Both the position numbers and the translations under genes were made by a program. The notes below the pieces were generated by a model. It worked only from the letters and a program-made list of their open reading frames with translations. It searched no databases and was not told the DNA's origin. From Thozetella sp. PMI_491 (taxonomy: Eukaryota; Ascomycota; Sordariomycetes; Chaetosphaeriales; Chaetosphaeriaceae): a stretch of DNA of 64,000 bases. The stretch covers positions 1,081,066 to 1,145,065 of the forward strand of contig MU270032.1 of assembly GCA_021432635.1 (NCBI GenBank). Direction: 5' to 3'. Shown in pieces: positions 1-12,800 of the stretch (within the stretch, counting starts at the first letter, position 1; each line of letters starts with the position of its first letter).

Positions 1-927
1 CAGGCTCTTGCTCATTATCTCTTCCTTTCTCGCCACCAGATCTTCCACGCTCCAGTGGCTGCCAATAGTCCGCCCGCTCAAGAAACGCGCATGCGGGTGA
101 GAGAGCCACACGGCAAGACCACCAATCAGCTCTGGCGTCTGACGTGTGAAGCGGCGGAACTGGTCCATTAGCATATCGGTGTCGACAAGGCCAGGGTGTA
201 CGGAGATGTTTGTAATGTTAGGGTAGCCAGCCGCGATATACTCAGCTAGCTGCAATGCGCCAGCTTTGGAGATGCCGTAGCCAGAGAGATGCGGGAAGAT
301 CTTCCACGCCGCAAGTGTTACCAGGTTTATGATAGTCGCGGGGGTCTCTTTGGAAGGAAGCTGCCTGATGAAGTACCGCGTCACGAGGAAAGTGCCTTTG
401 GTATTCACTTCAAAGTTACGCCACCAGTCGTCAGGGTCCTCATCACCCACGAGGTTGCCCTCGCCTTCGAGATTAACACCGGCATTGTTGATCAGTATAT
501 CCGCGTGGCCGAAAACAGCCTTGATTTTGTCGAAAGCGGCTTCTACCGAGTGCTTATCCGTTATGTCGACACCGACTGCGAGAACCTGGAGGTCAGGGCT
601 GAGCGCCTTCGCGTCTGCCTCCACAGCATTGAGTTTCGCCTCGTCGGTGGCCAGGAGCACAAGTCCCCTAATGCCAGCCTTTGCGAATGCGGGAACGAAT
701 GCCTGGGTAGCCAGTTAGCTGCTTGTCGCCGCTGGAGAGGGGATCCGCCTCGGCATCGCGCTACTCACCTTTGCGCCGATCCCTCTACTCGCGCCGGTGA
801 CGATGGCTACCTTTCTCGCAAGTGAGAGCTCAGGTCGTGTGGGGTCGATGGCAGGATATTGATCATGATATATATGAGGAGTGAACTGGAACGAAGTCGC
901 AAAGTAATCATCAGGAAGCGAGTCCAT
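1..927 (-). CDS. Short-chain dehydrogenase/reductase (SDR), C-terminus cut by window edge
   Basis: NAD(P)-dependent oxidoreductase of the classical SDR fold; substrate unknown. Exon 1 is 769-927 (53 codons), a 66-bp intron lies at 703-768 (GTGAGT donor, CTAAC branch, CAG acceptor), and exon 2 runs from 702 to the window edge. The cofactor motif TGASRGIG is at residues 44-51, the NNAG motif follows after the intron, and the catalytic YxxxK reads YGISK. At the usual catalytic Ser position the sequence reads NLVTLAA, so Thr seems to replace Ser; I believe some ascomycete SDRs share this, but cannot verify it. The start is the ATG at 927. The stop lies outside the window. The gene is divergent from the Zn2Cys6 regulator, so a shared promoter is possible. 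Confidence 0.9.
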
Positions 928-1795
928 TGTAAAAATAACGGCAGGACGAATTGACAGGTTTTACGAAGTAGGTTACCGGGGCGCTCCGTATAGAGACTGG
1001 TGCGTAGTGCGAGGACTGCTGAGGCAACGCGCGCTCTCCAAGTACTTATACTTGGGCCCCATCATTACCTGGTGTGACGATAGGCCTATCCAACTCGTGG
1101 AGCCAAAATTTTATGGCCATGAGGTTACATCTATGCTCCCATCCTTAGCTTAGCTCTCGCGTTGCCTAGCGAATTCGCTGCGCAACGCCAGCACGCGCCG
1201 GGCAATGCTGAGTAATTTCTGTGCTATGGGTAAGCACATCTCTGGAGGTAATAGATACGCATGGAGGATGGACGGAGCAGGGCAACAGAAGCGGCAGTGT
1301 ACGGCGCCAAATCTGCGGGATCGCGATGACCAAGCCAACAAGGTCTAGCGAAACGTGGAGCTGCTTATCCAATTCGGGACCCTAATTAAGGTAATTACCT
1401 ACCTAGCTACCCCGTAGAGGTGTGTTGCCACGTCTGATGTGTTGTTTGCGGACCCATTGGTTTGCGGAGTCGACTTATGCAGGTTGAAGAAACTTGCCGA
1501 ATTTGGGCTAGGCTCCGACCATCGCCAGCCGCTGCCTCCGATTGCCAATGGGCTTACCTAGCGTATCCCCTGTACGACAAGCCGCCAAAAGCGGCTCAAG
1601 ATTCACAACAATCGACCCTCCATCTCAAAGCTGGTACCGACAGGGACTTCGTCCATCTCACTCTTCCACCAGCAAAAAAGAAAATGAACTCAGAGTGTCC
1701 CGGCTGCAGCCAACATATCGGAGACTACAGCTATTCGCCTGTTTGCCAAATCGCGCAAGCCCACACAAGCATACCACCATCCTTCGATCTCCATC
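928..1795. other. Divergent intergenic region, SDR / Zn2Cys6 regulator
   Basis: This 868-bp gap separates two genes transcribed away from each other and so must contain both promoters. The short ORFs here have no recognisable motif. I see no RNA gene or repeat. Exact transcription start sites cannot be placed. Confidence 0.5.
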
Positions 1796-3613
1796 ATGGG
1801 ACGGCCGCCAATCACAGGGTTAGAGCCGCAATTACGAAAGACACTGCTACTGGAGACACTGACACTACGCGACAGGTATTGTCTAACTTGTCGGCGAAGG
1901 CGCGTCAAATGTGGTACGATCAGACCCCCTCCCAAGCGTAATTCTCAGGCATTCTTCTCAGGCAACCGCTTATGTCTTCAGACCGCGGCAGACCGGCATG
2001 CGCCAGATGTCTCAAGGCTGGGTTTACCTGCGCCGGTTACGGCCTACCCTTGCGCATGCAGCATCACGTTGTTGACCAGAGCCGGGGGCTTGTTCGAGTA
2101 CCGGGAGGTGTCAGCGCAATCGCGCCTCCAATCAGACCCCAGGAACTTAGCCTCGTCGGATTTGAGGACCAGATAGCTTCTTCTTTCTACTTCAGCTCAT
2201 ACCGTTGGGCCTACTTTTGGCGACCAATCATGCGACTTGCCCCCGAGGGTAGTGCTGATCCATTTTTCAAGGCAAGCTCGGCTGTCACCCTCGGTTACTT
2301 GGCCAAGGTGAAGCATGTCCCAGAACTTACCCGAAAGGCTACGGAGCTATCTACATGTGCCGTGAACTGGGTCCGACGGGCTGTGAGCGATGGTTCTCGG
2401 GCAGAGACGGCCGGCATGCTGACGGCCATCGGCGCCTTGGGTATCTATAACGTAATGACCGCATCCGCTTGAAGCCTTGTCCCTCTTCGGTCTAAGTTTT
2501 TGCGACTCACTGAAAAGAATGATTAGTACGCTGTGGAGCAGAAGTTTCACTATGTTCATCACTACGGGACGCACATGATAATGCAATTCTGTGGCCCGAC
2601 CTATTTCCAAAGCCAACCCAATCTTGCATGCTTCCGACATAGCAGAATGATGCTTGTACGCGATCTTCCCTTGCCATACACAAAAGATTGATCGCCCTGG
2701 TCATTTTCGTCGCTGATAAATTCCTCAGTTTTGCTGCTCGCTAGCGTTGAGGTGCAAAACCTTTCTCTCCGAAGAGCTGTGGAAGACGGCGCCTTTCCAG
2801 CTTACGCCTAAAACCACCGAAGACAGGCTCTTTGACATACTTGTCGACATCCCTGAGTTAGTCGAGAGAATCTCTGTGGATAGCCGGTCCCTGCTAGAAA
2901 CAGAAGAAATTACAGAGAAGCTCCGTTCACTACGGTCCAACATGACCTGCTGGCGAATGGAGTGGGGTGCGTTTAATGCGGCGTCCACCAAAGAAGTTCG
3001 CCAATACCAGTATGCCGGACACTTCCTTGTGTCACCAATTGCCTTACTTCTATCCTCTGTTCTTGTATGTCGGTCAGCGCAGCAAGCGGTGGAATTGCTC
3101 TACTACAACGCAGCCATGCTCTATCTCTGCCAGCTCGAATGTGTTCTGGAGGGAAGAGCGCCGGATCAACATATGAATATGATCCATGCATATCACCAAG
3201 TACCGGTAGCGCTTGGTGTCTCAAAGGGGCAAGGAAATCAGCCGTTACTCCTACCCAATGAGGTACGGTTTCCGTGGCAGTATGGGATGGAAGGTTTGCG
3301 AATATTGGCCAATCTTCGCGTTGCATTGGCAGCGTGCCCAGAGGTCTATCTCCCATTCGCTCCCATAGCAATCTTGTATTGCTTCGCGCGAGACTTGAGT
3401 ATTCAAGGAAGTGTGCTTTCAATGATCAGCAGCGAGGAGTGGGCTGCTGAAGCAGAAGCAGAGTTCGGACACTATTGTGTTTCGCCTCCGGGAACCCCAT
3501 TAACACACTCAAGTGAGGGTGCCGACCAAAATGCGACGGCAAGTCATGGATCTTTCGAAATTCCTGGCATTTCGGGTATCAGGCAGCTGTTCCTCAAAGG
3601 CTCGCATTCGTAG
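1796..3613 (+). CDS. Zn(II)2Cys6 fungal transcription factor
   Basis: Nuclear DNA-binding regulator. Reconstructed exons: 1796-1913, 1982-2451, 2527-2655, 2729-3613 (1602 bp, 533 residues). Introns are 68, 75 and 73 bp. The binuclear cluster CX2CX6C-X6-CX2CX6C is perfect, with Cys at residues 29, 32, 39, 46, 49 and 56. The first intron falls inside the cluster, right after the third Cys, so no single ORF shows the domain. The rest resembles the C-terminal region of the many fungal regulators with a short N-terminal cluster: a GTHMIMQFCGPT-like segment, then KTFLSEELWKTAPF. The middle looks broken by stops at 2472 and 2578, but two introns remove them. The start ATG at 1796 is the weakest point; an upstream exon is possible. 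The divergent SDR is a candidate target. Confidence 0.82.
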
Positions 3614-4728
3614 CATTTAGCAGGTATCGTAATCGGCAAATTATCAAGCTTCAGCTATTCTGCATATGGCCTGGTTCGCTTCCATCAACCACCTCGAAGA
3701 TACGTAGCAGAGTTCTCCTTTAGGCCCGAGGCTGAGTCATAAATACCTGTGGTTCTCGCTTCCCAGTTACTACATTCGAAACTCGATACTTCGTTTCCCT
3801 ACATCGAATCGTAGCCTTTCGGGATGCAGCCTCAACTAAGACACTGTGCACCAGTACATCCCGCGAGCTCTAAGAAGTAGCATGATCATTACCGAGACCA
3901 TCTAAAATTGACATTGTATCATTTCGTACATGTATGTGACCTTCCAGTCCTGTCTTAAGTTAGACATGGTTGACTACAACTGGCAATCAGCCCGAAAGCT
4001 CCCCGTTAGCCCCCTGGTTTGCTTGCTAGAGTTACTGGTAAGCAAGGGAATGTGCCTAAATTGATGCCTTTGCATGTCACGACTAGAACGCCGTCTTGTA
4101 TTCACAGGCCAATCAATGATACACCGCCCCTGTCCCGAAATAATAAGTCCTCAGGTAAGTTCGCAATGCTCAGAGAGTGGATGGAGTGGGGTGTACCTAA
4201 ACTGTTCACCTGACTGGAGGGTAAGAGTATGAACTAGTCGCAGTTGAGCAAGTATCCTCAAGCTACAGACATCAGATATATATATGCAATAAATCTACCA
4301 GCATTTTGCATAATTATTATCTCACATGTGCACCCTTCATTTAAGGATACCCAGCAACTAGCGTCTGGCCATGCTCCAGAAGATGCCCCTGCCACGACAG
4401 ACGGACAAATTTATAGCAAACCTGACTTAAGGGAGAATATTTCGCAGAAGGCAATCTATTTGCATTTGAAGGGTACTATTGGCGGATTTCTGAGCGCTGT
4501 GGTCTTCAACATGGCGACGTTGAGACCCCCCTCCTCACCAAAGAACGGCAATGTAGTCATCGTCGACGAAAAAGATACATGGCTCAGCAGAGATAATCAG
4601 CTCTATATCCATTCACCCTGTAAGCAACTAGGTGTCGGCAGAGTTAATTGGTTTTTAATATTACGGGACCGAAAAGGTATGTCTAATTAATGAGAAAGAA
4701 ATCATTGGTCCACCTTGTACCCCAAGCG
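3614..4728. other. Intergenic, no supported gene
   Basis: This region lies between the convergent ends of the regulator and the AAA ATPase. ORFs at 4019-4213 and 4244-4690 have no domain-like composition and overlap no recognisable family, so I regard them as chance. It is AT-rich and presumably holds both 3' ends. Confidence 0.5.
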
Positions 4729-7068
4729 CTATATATCGTCGACAAAGGTCCCTCTCTTCACTCGCAGCACCATTTCAACATGCTCCATAGCCAACGGTGC
4801 CATTTTTTGCTTTGAAAGAAGTCTGGCCGTCTTTATAACGTTTTTTATCTGGCGCCCGTTCAACTCATTCCTTGACAGAATTTCCAGATCACTGTTCGTC
4901 AACTGGCTGCCTGACCCTCCGATCCCAACGAATGTCTTCCAGATATGGAGTCTGCTCGTGCTATCCAGGGATGGATAATGAATCGTCAGATGGATTCGTG
5001 ACTCAAATGCGGCGTCAAAACTGCTAACACGGTTGGTGGTGAGGAACATGACGCCTCGATAGTACTCGAGCCTTTTTAGGAAGGCTAACCGAGGCGTTTA
5101 GGTCAGCTTTGGCCATAACGTGACTTCCCTTTGGGGCCGCGAAGCAAAATAGAAAGCAGAGATAGCGACTCACTAGACACAAGACGGTTCCGCCGAATGT
5201 CGGAGGATGTACGGGCCTCTAGGAAGATGTCACATTCGTCGAGAAGCAGAATGGCATTCCACTTTGTGGTGAGCTCTAAGACTAGCTCAAGGGAATCCTC
5301 CACCTCGACAGCCGTTTCTCCCAGTTCACCTGCACTCATGGAGTAGAGAGGCTGGCGCATCTCCTCGGCAACTGGGTCTGGTCAACAGGGAATTCACGGA
5401 GAATACACGCGGAAGTTGAACGCACCCGATTCCGCCGTGAGAGTCTTCCCAACACCTGGCTCTCCACTCAAGCAGATAATGAATCCTAGGCCTGTGCTCA
5501 ACCTGTTAGTTTCGTGATCTCCAAGGAGCTACCAAGACTCCCCCTTCGTACCTTTTCCATAGATTATATCATCAAAGTTGTCGTCCCGGGAGAGTTGTTC
5601 TTGGACAAACGCATGTATGATGTCCTTGTAGCCATGGGGGAGAACAAGGTTGCTGAACGCATTTTCGCTCCAGCGAATTGGGCACACGCCGTCAATGTAG
5701 AATTCGGCTAAAGGAAAAAGAGTTTCTTAGCAAAGAAACCAGCCAAATTTCTGGTCTTTGGTACCTACCCCATGTTTTAGATGCAAGAGAGTAGCCCCTC
5801 ACAACAGGGGCGCAGAGCAACCGTTGCAAGGGACTCAGCCGAGCGGCCAGTGCTAGACCGGGTCAGTGGAATAAATCTTGGTTCGCCCGAAGAGAGAGGA
5901 CGCGAGATTGACTAGAAAGAAGGTAGGACCATGACATACATATGTCTTCCAGGTCGGAATTGCGGTATTTTTGGCACTTATCCAAAGCCTTTAGAAAATC
6001 TTGATAAGCTTGGCTAGTCGCCCTGTATATCACATTGTGGATTCCGTCTAATGAGCCATTATTGCTGTCGGTAGCGTTGACAAGAGAGTCGGGCTCGAGC
6101 GAGTCGATAGTAGGTCCAGAGGTACCATACATGTTGAAAGAATCCGGGTCGATAATGATACGACTGTTTTGAACCTATAAATAAACTCCCAGAAAGGCGC
6201 ACATTAGCAACGGTGGCGCGGCAACAACATGTACTTCATGACTTACGTGGCGCTTCCGAGTCTGGCGCGAGGACCTGTCAGTGTAGAAGCCCGAGTACGC
6301 CATGTGGTGAAATCCGTTGAGTCGCTCAAACGTCTGTCCGCGTGCGTGTAATCGATCGACGAGGTCCTCGACGTTAGGGTGGAGGTGGGCTGGGATCACA
6401 TCCAGGTCGACGATAGCCTTAATGCCGTCGAATGTGTCGATGCTAAGCGACCATAAAGCGTATCCAAAGCTGGATCCATCGCAGTCAACGTACCGACAGT
6501 CCATCAGGAATTTGGTGCCTTCCATGGTCGCAGCGTACTTGCTATGCCTCAGCGACAAGATGCGATCCTGGCCATCAACCCTCGTATAGACTTCCATCCC
6601 AGGCGAGAAGATGGCCCAGAGGAGATCGAAGCTGATCACCATGTTCCCGACAAGGTCCTCCATGGCCTCAATGTGAGGTAAAATCTCATTGCGGACGATG
6701 GGATACAGCAAGTCTAAGTGCTTCTTAGTGTCCTCGTCCTGCTCATCCAGCTGAAGCTTCTCAAACAGGTGCCATCGGTAGTAAAATGGGTGGAAGGGAG
6801 CTTTGAAGGTCACCTGCTTGAGCCGTGTGTTGACCCCTTCATATCCACCGAAAGTGCCGTCGAGCAGTCTCTTGATCAATGGGCTCTGTACAGTAATAGA
6901 ATGGAGCGTGAGCCGTCTATTCGTCGGATGTGGTTCACGGCGTACAATCAGAGCACATTCCTGCGCAAAGGAGCCAGCCTCGACATCCTCTGGAGCATTA
7001 TCTGGAGCCCAATCCTCCCAGAGCGATCGGTCATCGGCTCGGTACAGCTGCTTCGACTCCGGCCGCAT
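4729..7068 (-). CDS. AAA+ family ATPase with fungal DUF7025-like N-terminal region
   Basis: ATP-driven remodelling protein; substrate unknown. Exons in coding order: 6247-7068, 5940-6174, 5769-5852, 5552-5707, 5426-5491, 5174-5371, 4729-5084 (1917 bp, 638 residues). Introns are 54-89 bp. The N-terminal ~430 residues look like the DUF7025 region that precedes the ATPase in a large filamentous-fungal family (name from memory). The ATPase follows: Walker A GEPGVGKT near residue 443, Walker B ILLLDECDIF near 492, sensor-1 TTN near 533, and an Arg in FESRIH near 547. The 66-bp exon 5426-5491 encodes essentially just the Walker A loop. The intron 5853-5939 is needed to skip an in-frame TGA and has a good GTATGT donor and CTGAC branch. 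Upstream codons are open for 16 residues before a TAG, so a further 5' exon is possible. Confidence 0.88.
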
Positions 7069-7962
7069 GCCTAGACTGAACTCCGGGTGGTAATCAGGGT
7101 CAACACTGATTTCAGACTATTTCTCGTCAGTCTTGCCTGCGAAATTGAAATGACCTGTAGGTTTTTTTTTGTTTTTTTTTTTTTGGTGGACGCACCAGGC
7201 TCGGAGACCGTCCGATGTTTCTATCCAAGGAGCTACCGCCTTCCGACATGTTACGTGCTTGTCAATAAGACGTCGCGTGGCTGAGTGTGTATTTGAAGCG
7301 CTAGCGAGAGTTAGCCGGCATGAGATGACAGGCTGTAACGTCCAGAAAAATAGCTGACAGCCTGGCGATTGTCAACCGCAAGCGTGCCGGATTCCAGGGC
7401 GAAGGCGCGTTGTTATATGTTTGATGCCTCAGCGAAGGGCGCTCTGGAAAAGGCAAAGGCGCGCCTTCTCTGCAGGTCCGTGGCGCAGTCGCCCTGCTGG
7501 CGGACCCACAATGGCGCATAACGGCGTAGCGGGCATCCCAGGCTCCCTGGGCCTGGCGTCTCTGCTAGGCAAAGGAGAGCGCTATGAAGCAATAAAGAGG
7601 AGACAAGTGGAAGGGAAGAGTACGGACCTAGCAATCAAATGCTGCCTCGTGATGGTACGGTAAGTAGATATGGTCATCTAAGTTGTCTAATCGTTGTTGT
7701 TGGGCAACCCCTCTAGGTAGTTGCTGGCCTCAAAAAATTGGTAGACACGAAGCATAAAAATCGTCCAAAAAAAGAAAAAAAAATTAGGGGGCCAGGTTAT
7801 CGCGCCTCCTTTGTCGGATATGCCTCAGAAGAGAGCATGGAAGTGACTCTCCATCCACAGTTGCTTCCCGCCTACGTCACGTAAATGTTCCGACCGTTCG
7901 TTTTTATTTTTACAGATCCACAACGCCGCTGCCGTCTCTCCCCCCCCCCCCCCCCCCCGTCG
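7069..7962. other. Intergenic with T- and A-rich tracts
   Basis: This 894-bp gap lies between the AAA ATPase start and the GH71 stop, both on the minus strand. It contains T9-G-T13 at 7162-7184, roughly 100 bp upstream of the AAA start, and an A-rich run near 7765-7785. I see no conserved gene. It should hold the AAA promoter and the GH71 3' end. Confidence 0.5.
7940..7958. repeat. C19 homopolymer just 3' of the GH71 stop
   Basis: Nineteen consecutive C on the plus strand end 4 bp from the GH71 stop codon at 7963-7965. On the coding strand this is a G19 run at the start of the 3' UTR. Its length is prone to sequencing error. Confidence 0.9.
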
Positions 7963-9842
7963 TTAACATCCAGCAGCGCCAGCCGGATCGGTGGAGCATG
8001 CTGTAGAAGGACAGTATCCATGATCGCACACAAAGCTGCACAAGCCCAAATACCCACACCCCAGCCTCGCCAATGGATACCCTTTGACGCCCGTCCGAGC
8101 GGGCTCGGGATTTTGCGTGCCGTATGCGGTGCACGTGCACGGGCCTGCTGGGCAATACCCATAGTAGCAGGAGAAGCTGCAAAGGCCGCCCATATTTGGG
8201 TCGTTCGTGGCCTTGCCAGCGACGCAAACAGTCGCAGCTGGAGCGGCCGCCAAACTTGTGGAGGTAGCTGATGAAGAGCGGAGAGATGAACTCGAGGAGC
8301 TCAATAATGTTAAGACAGAAGTTGAGCGCGAGGTGACGGAGGTCTGCAAAGTGGTCGAGGTTTTGGTCGCGGCTGAGGTCGCTGACGAGGTTAGGGAGGT
8401 TGTGCGGGAAGATAACTTGGTTGAGCTGGCAGGATAGGACGAGACGGAAGAGGAGCCGGCGCTGCTGATGGGAACGGATGAGGCAAGAGCGCTGCCGACC
8501 CAGGCATTCCAGTTCCCAATATTGTTTGTGCAGGCCGTTGTGATGGGCGAGCCCGTCAGTCGAGCAATCGTCGTGCCGCCGCGCACGATTGTGATAACCA
8601 CCTGGCCAGTAAGACCGTTGAAAGGGACGCTGCCATGGTAGATGCCTGATCCTCCACTAGGAACCGAGGACCACGTGCCGGCTTGGGCACTCCCACCCCC
8701 AATCGACACCATGACAGAGGCGCCCGAATTGAGGAGAGCGGAATAAAAGATCTTGTCCTGGACGATTGTGTCAGGCGGGACCGTGGGCTGTCCGTTCGGC
8801 CCAGAGTTGCCCGTCGTGTCCCCGGTAGAACAAGCCTTGGCGGGGTTAAGGCGGTACCATGACACGAGGCCTTCGGTGCTGATAGACGCTGCTCCGGTCT
8901 TGTACTGGCTGATTACATATGGCAGGAAGAGCCGCCATCCGTCGTGCGGCATGTTCTCGACGTAGTTGTAAGGCGCCCGTCCGTATCCGAACAGCCCAAA
9001 CTCGGATGTGTGCAACGGTCCGATGTAATGAGATTCTCCGAAGTCGTTCCAGCTGATGATCTGCACGAATTCCGGCTGAACCGTGAGCACCTGCTGCCAA
9101 CGATCAAACCACAGGTCGTCACCACGCCAGAGCCAGTTCTTTCCCCAGCTAGGCAAGTTCGTATAATACCAGGGAGATACCGGCATCATGTACGGCCTAC
9201 CACTCAGTGCGCTCCTATACGCACTGTCAGCGCTCGTCGACATATCGCTGGCACCGTAGGGCCAGGCCTCCCAGCTAAAAAGCCCATCAACGACGCCGGT
9301 GTTGACAGCGCCTTGAGGGCCGTAAGACGAGTAATCTGGGACGAAGAAACATCCTGTCGCCGACTTGATATAGCTCCACTGGCCCGACTGTCCTGAACCC
9401 TCGAATGTCGATACAAAGGGCTTGTTGTTATATTGCCAGTACGCACCGTCCTTTCCATACTGTTGGATGAGGGCCACGACAGCGTTCTGATCCCAGGCAC
9501 CGGTGGCGGCGTAGTCAAAGGAGAAGAACAGTTTGAATCCTTTGTTGTTCGCTGCCCGAAATGCGTTGGCAAGCGATGCTGCATTGTTGCTATCGGCTGA
9601 GGCGATGTTGAGAGCGAAAGCGTCGATGGAGGCAGCTTGAGCCAGGGACATATCACTCTCCCAGTCGTCGACAGTGAATGCTGGCACGTTACCCACCTAT
9701 GGCAGCACGCGGGTTAGACTTGCAATTGCTGGCCCCGTGGTGAGATATGATCCTGGCTCACCATAAAATGCGCGAATACGGCCTTAGCCTCTGCCAGGGA
9801 GAGTCCCAGCAGAGCAGCGAAAAATGCGCAGAGCAGCCCCAT
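7963..9842 (-). CDS. Secreted GH71 alpha-1,3-glucanase (mutanase)
   Basis: Hydrolyses alpha-1,3-glucan (mutan or fungal cell-wall glucan) outside the cell. Exons are 9762-9842 and 7963-9696 (1815 bp, 604 residues), with a 65-bp intron whose acceptor is at 9697. Exon 1 encodes a hydrophobic signal peptide and the start of the conserved GH71 opening; across the junction the protein reads VFAHFMVGN. The catalytic module continues with FFSFDYAATGAWD, FVSTFEG, and an ISWNDFGESHYIG block. A Ser/Thr-rich, probably O-glycosylated linker covers about residues 430-508. Two Cys-rich repeats follow, each with a GLCSF-C-GYCP pattern, as in other fungal GH71 enzymes where they may bind glucan. The start is the ATG at 9842; without exon 1 the enzyme would lack its export signal. 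Confidence 0.95.
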
Positions 9843-12800
9843 GACGCTCGTCTCGGGTGCACACCGAGGGAAGTGGAAAGGAAGCAGGCACAGATTTACT
9901 TCTAGGAGGAAGGTTTCCTTTAGTCCTCCGGGGGGGCCTCCTCAAATAAAGGGAGCTAAGACGGTACCGTCCCTCCGCATACACTAGGTGGTACCTGCGC
10001 TCTAGAGTAGTCGCTGAGTCTCAGCTGCACCAGAACGTAGGAACCCCTAGCCTGTTCGGGAACGTTGCCATGAGGGCCAGGCCAACGAAGGTCCAGGGTC
10101 AGTCGTCATCTTCTCAAGCGGTAAGATGCTTAATCGTTCCCAAGATGTGAGCGGCAATGGTGGCCGCGCTGCGAGGGGTACCTTGGGGGCGCGATCCCAG
10201 GGGCGGTGGGGAATTGGCATCGGCAGCGCCATCGTCCTAGTTCACTGTCTCGGGACCGCAGCGAGGGGGAAACATGCATTCAGGGGGGCGCTGGCGCGCG
10301 ATGTGCACTTTGGCATCTCCACGTGCGGAGATGACCACTGTTCAGCCGCATCTGCCAAGGGCTGGTGCGCGGAATGTTCTCTGCTAGTCCCGCTCCCTAG
10401 CGCGAGCAGCTCCCGCACACAGTACACGGAGAATAGAGACAAGCTGAAAAGGATGGAACGAAGGTTGGTGCTAACTAGAGTCTAGATCGGGTGCGAACAG
10501 CGCACTCCGCACTTTCTGTGGATCTAGACGTTCCTCTATGCTCTTGCTAGCCTCCAGTACAAGGAGTCGGCGCCCTGACAAAACCGAACATGTGCACAGC
10601 CTCCGTGGCGCCGCTTGACGAAAGTTGTCCTAGGAAACACACTTGCGTACCTTTGGGATCAATCGATCCTGTCACCTGTGCGAGATGTGCAGTGACACTG
10701 CAATTTCGTGGTAGTGTTTCGCCTTTTGGCATGTGGCGGCAAGATGGTTGCTTTCAGCCTCAGAGAAGAAACGCCAGCTCTGCGCGTGGGGGTCGGGAAG
10801 GGATGCACAGGGTCTGTTTGAGGCGTCTCGTCAGGTCCCCAGCCGAATCGTCAACGAATGGTTGGCCGCAGATCTGTTTGTTCCAGGAGAGCGAGCGAAT
10901 CGGACGATATTTCAGAGGCCCTCCTCTTGCATGGTAGGCGGTTGGGAACGCCACGGACGCCACGATCTTTGGGATACCCCAGCTAAGTTTGCTCTCCCCT
11001 GCATCTTAACGTAAGCGGCCCCAGGAACGCTCCGCATCATCACCCTTCATCTCATAATCACTATGTATGTAAAAGGGGGTAGGCCAGCTCGAAGGGGCGA
11101 GACTGGATAATAAGTCGTTTTTAGGAATCAAATAAGGCACCGGAGAGATGTGCTTTGGCCTTTAAATATTCCGCTAGCCTGGCCCAAAGTACCATCAAAC
11201 TAGAAGACTTCAGCCGTGATATTTTCCTCCCAACCCGGCATCCCTGGTCGATCTTACGCCATTCATACGCAGAGCTGACGGCTCTAGAGACACAAGCTTA
11301 AGGGGGCCAAATAGTGGCAAGCATACCGGCCAAACACGAAATGAATTTGCATACAGTCGTTTGACGAGCCAGTGCCGTCGTCAGAAATGACGAAGCTGAG
11401 GGCAACAGCCGAGCGGGGGTAACGGAAGGTAGGTCTCGTGTTCAAGCGTGGACGTCGTAAAACGGGACGTGATCCAATCGATATCCAAATCGCTTGAATT
11501 AGGTTGACTCTGCCTGCCTTGGCTGCAGAAATTAAGCTATTGGAATGGTAAATTCGCGCCTGAGCCAAGCAGCAGAACCTTCAGGTTATAAATCCTGCAA
11601 GCCAGGGGATCTGTTAAACTAGGTAGGTAGCCTGCGGTAATTTTCATGGCCTTGACTTGGCTTATGGCTCGGGGGGCTAGTCCCTAGTTCCAACAATGAA
11701 ACGATCAAATAGGGACTTTTCATAGTTTTAACTCGAAGCAGGCATCATTAGGCTATCCCAGGCATCATAACACATAATCAAGATCGTCAAGAATAGAAGG
11801 GAAACGCTGCCGAGTACATTATTAACTCTCTAGCCATATCTTCAGACTCCAGAGGTCACTGGTCGTGCTCTCGAGCGTCGCACGTGAGGCACGGAAGCAG
11901 GTACCCCTCTCAAATTCGGTACATTCCCTTTTTCTCTATCAAGATGCTATCTCTTTTCTTTTGCCACTTTCCTCGGGCTTTTTCATGTACTTCCTCGAGT
12001 CATGTGAAGTGAGACGAAAATCGCCCCTGTTAGCATTCATTTCTTTCCCCAGTTTGTGACTTTGTTGGGCTTGCTAGAAATGACGAAGCTCCGGGAGGCG
12101 GATCTTGCTGTCCGTAAAGATGAGCTGGCCGAGCCATTGTGCCAGCCTCGAGGCCTTGAGGGAAAGGAATTTTAAGAGCCTTTGCCCAGGTAGGAAGAGA
12201 AGGTGGTGGGCTTTGGGAGGCTTGCATCTTTGAATATCCTGAATATGGCACTTAGCTGCCTATGCATCTGTCCCTTGCTATTGATTTTCATGCCTTGTGA
12301 TGTCACGCTGTGGCTCTATTGCATCTCGGTTTGGCAAATCATTTAAGTCTCTTGGCGACTCTGGAGTCAAGCCGCGCACCAAGACTGTTGTCGCCGGGGC
12401 ATTGCTGTATTTGAATCGACCACCTGGCCCAGGCAGGACCGCACACAGGGCTTCGTGGGACTCGAGTCGATGAATGGATACACCAGGGCTTCTTCCCGGT
12501 ATAAATACTTCAATGTAGTATATCCAAGGCTTATCATGGGTACATGCCTGTACTTTTGTCCCGGCAGAATTGCTTAAGCCAATTAGGCACCAAGCTCGCG
12601 CAGGCCTGTATGGCGAAACCTAAAATTAGCCTAGGTAAGGTAGGTAAACTTTCATGCTAACAAGATATCCAGTCCCGCCTCGGACACATACAAAGTCGAA
12701 TGGACAAGGTTGAACAGTTTCCTGTGCACTAGAGCTAAGGTTCATCACGAACTACCTTTTCCTTAGTAGAATCCCTGCATGCGTTACCTAGATGGCAAAT

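Noticed and set aside
2347-2728. Frameshifts or stops disabling the Zn2Cys6 regulator
   Set aside because: Two introns with GTAATG/TTAG and GTACGC/CTCAG borders restore one open frame across the region.
4244-4690. Plus-strand 148-codon ORF downstream of the regulator
   Set aside because: AT-rich, no motif, in the 3' region between convergent genes; length is within chance expectation.
5853-5939. In-frame TGA disabling the AAA ATPase
   Set aside because: A well-formed 87-bp intron (GTATGT donor, CTGAC branch, CTAG acceptor) removes it and keeps frame.
10047-11014. Cluster of overlapping ORFs on both strands
   Set aside because: Overlaps in all frames with Pro/Arg/Ser-rich composition typical of chance ORFs in GC-richer DNA.
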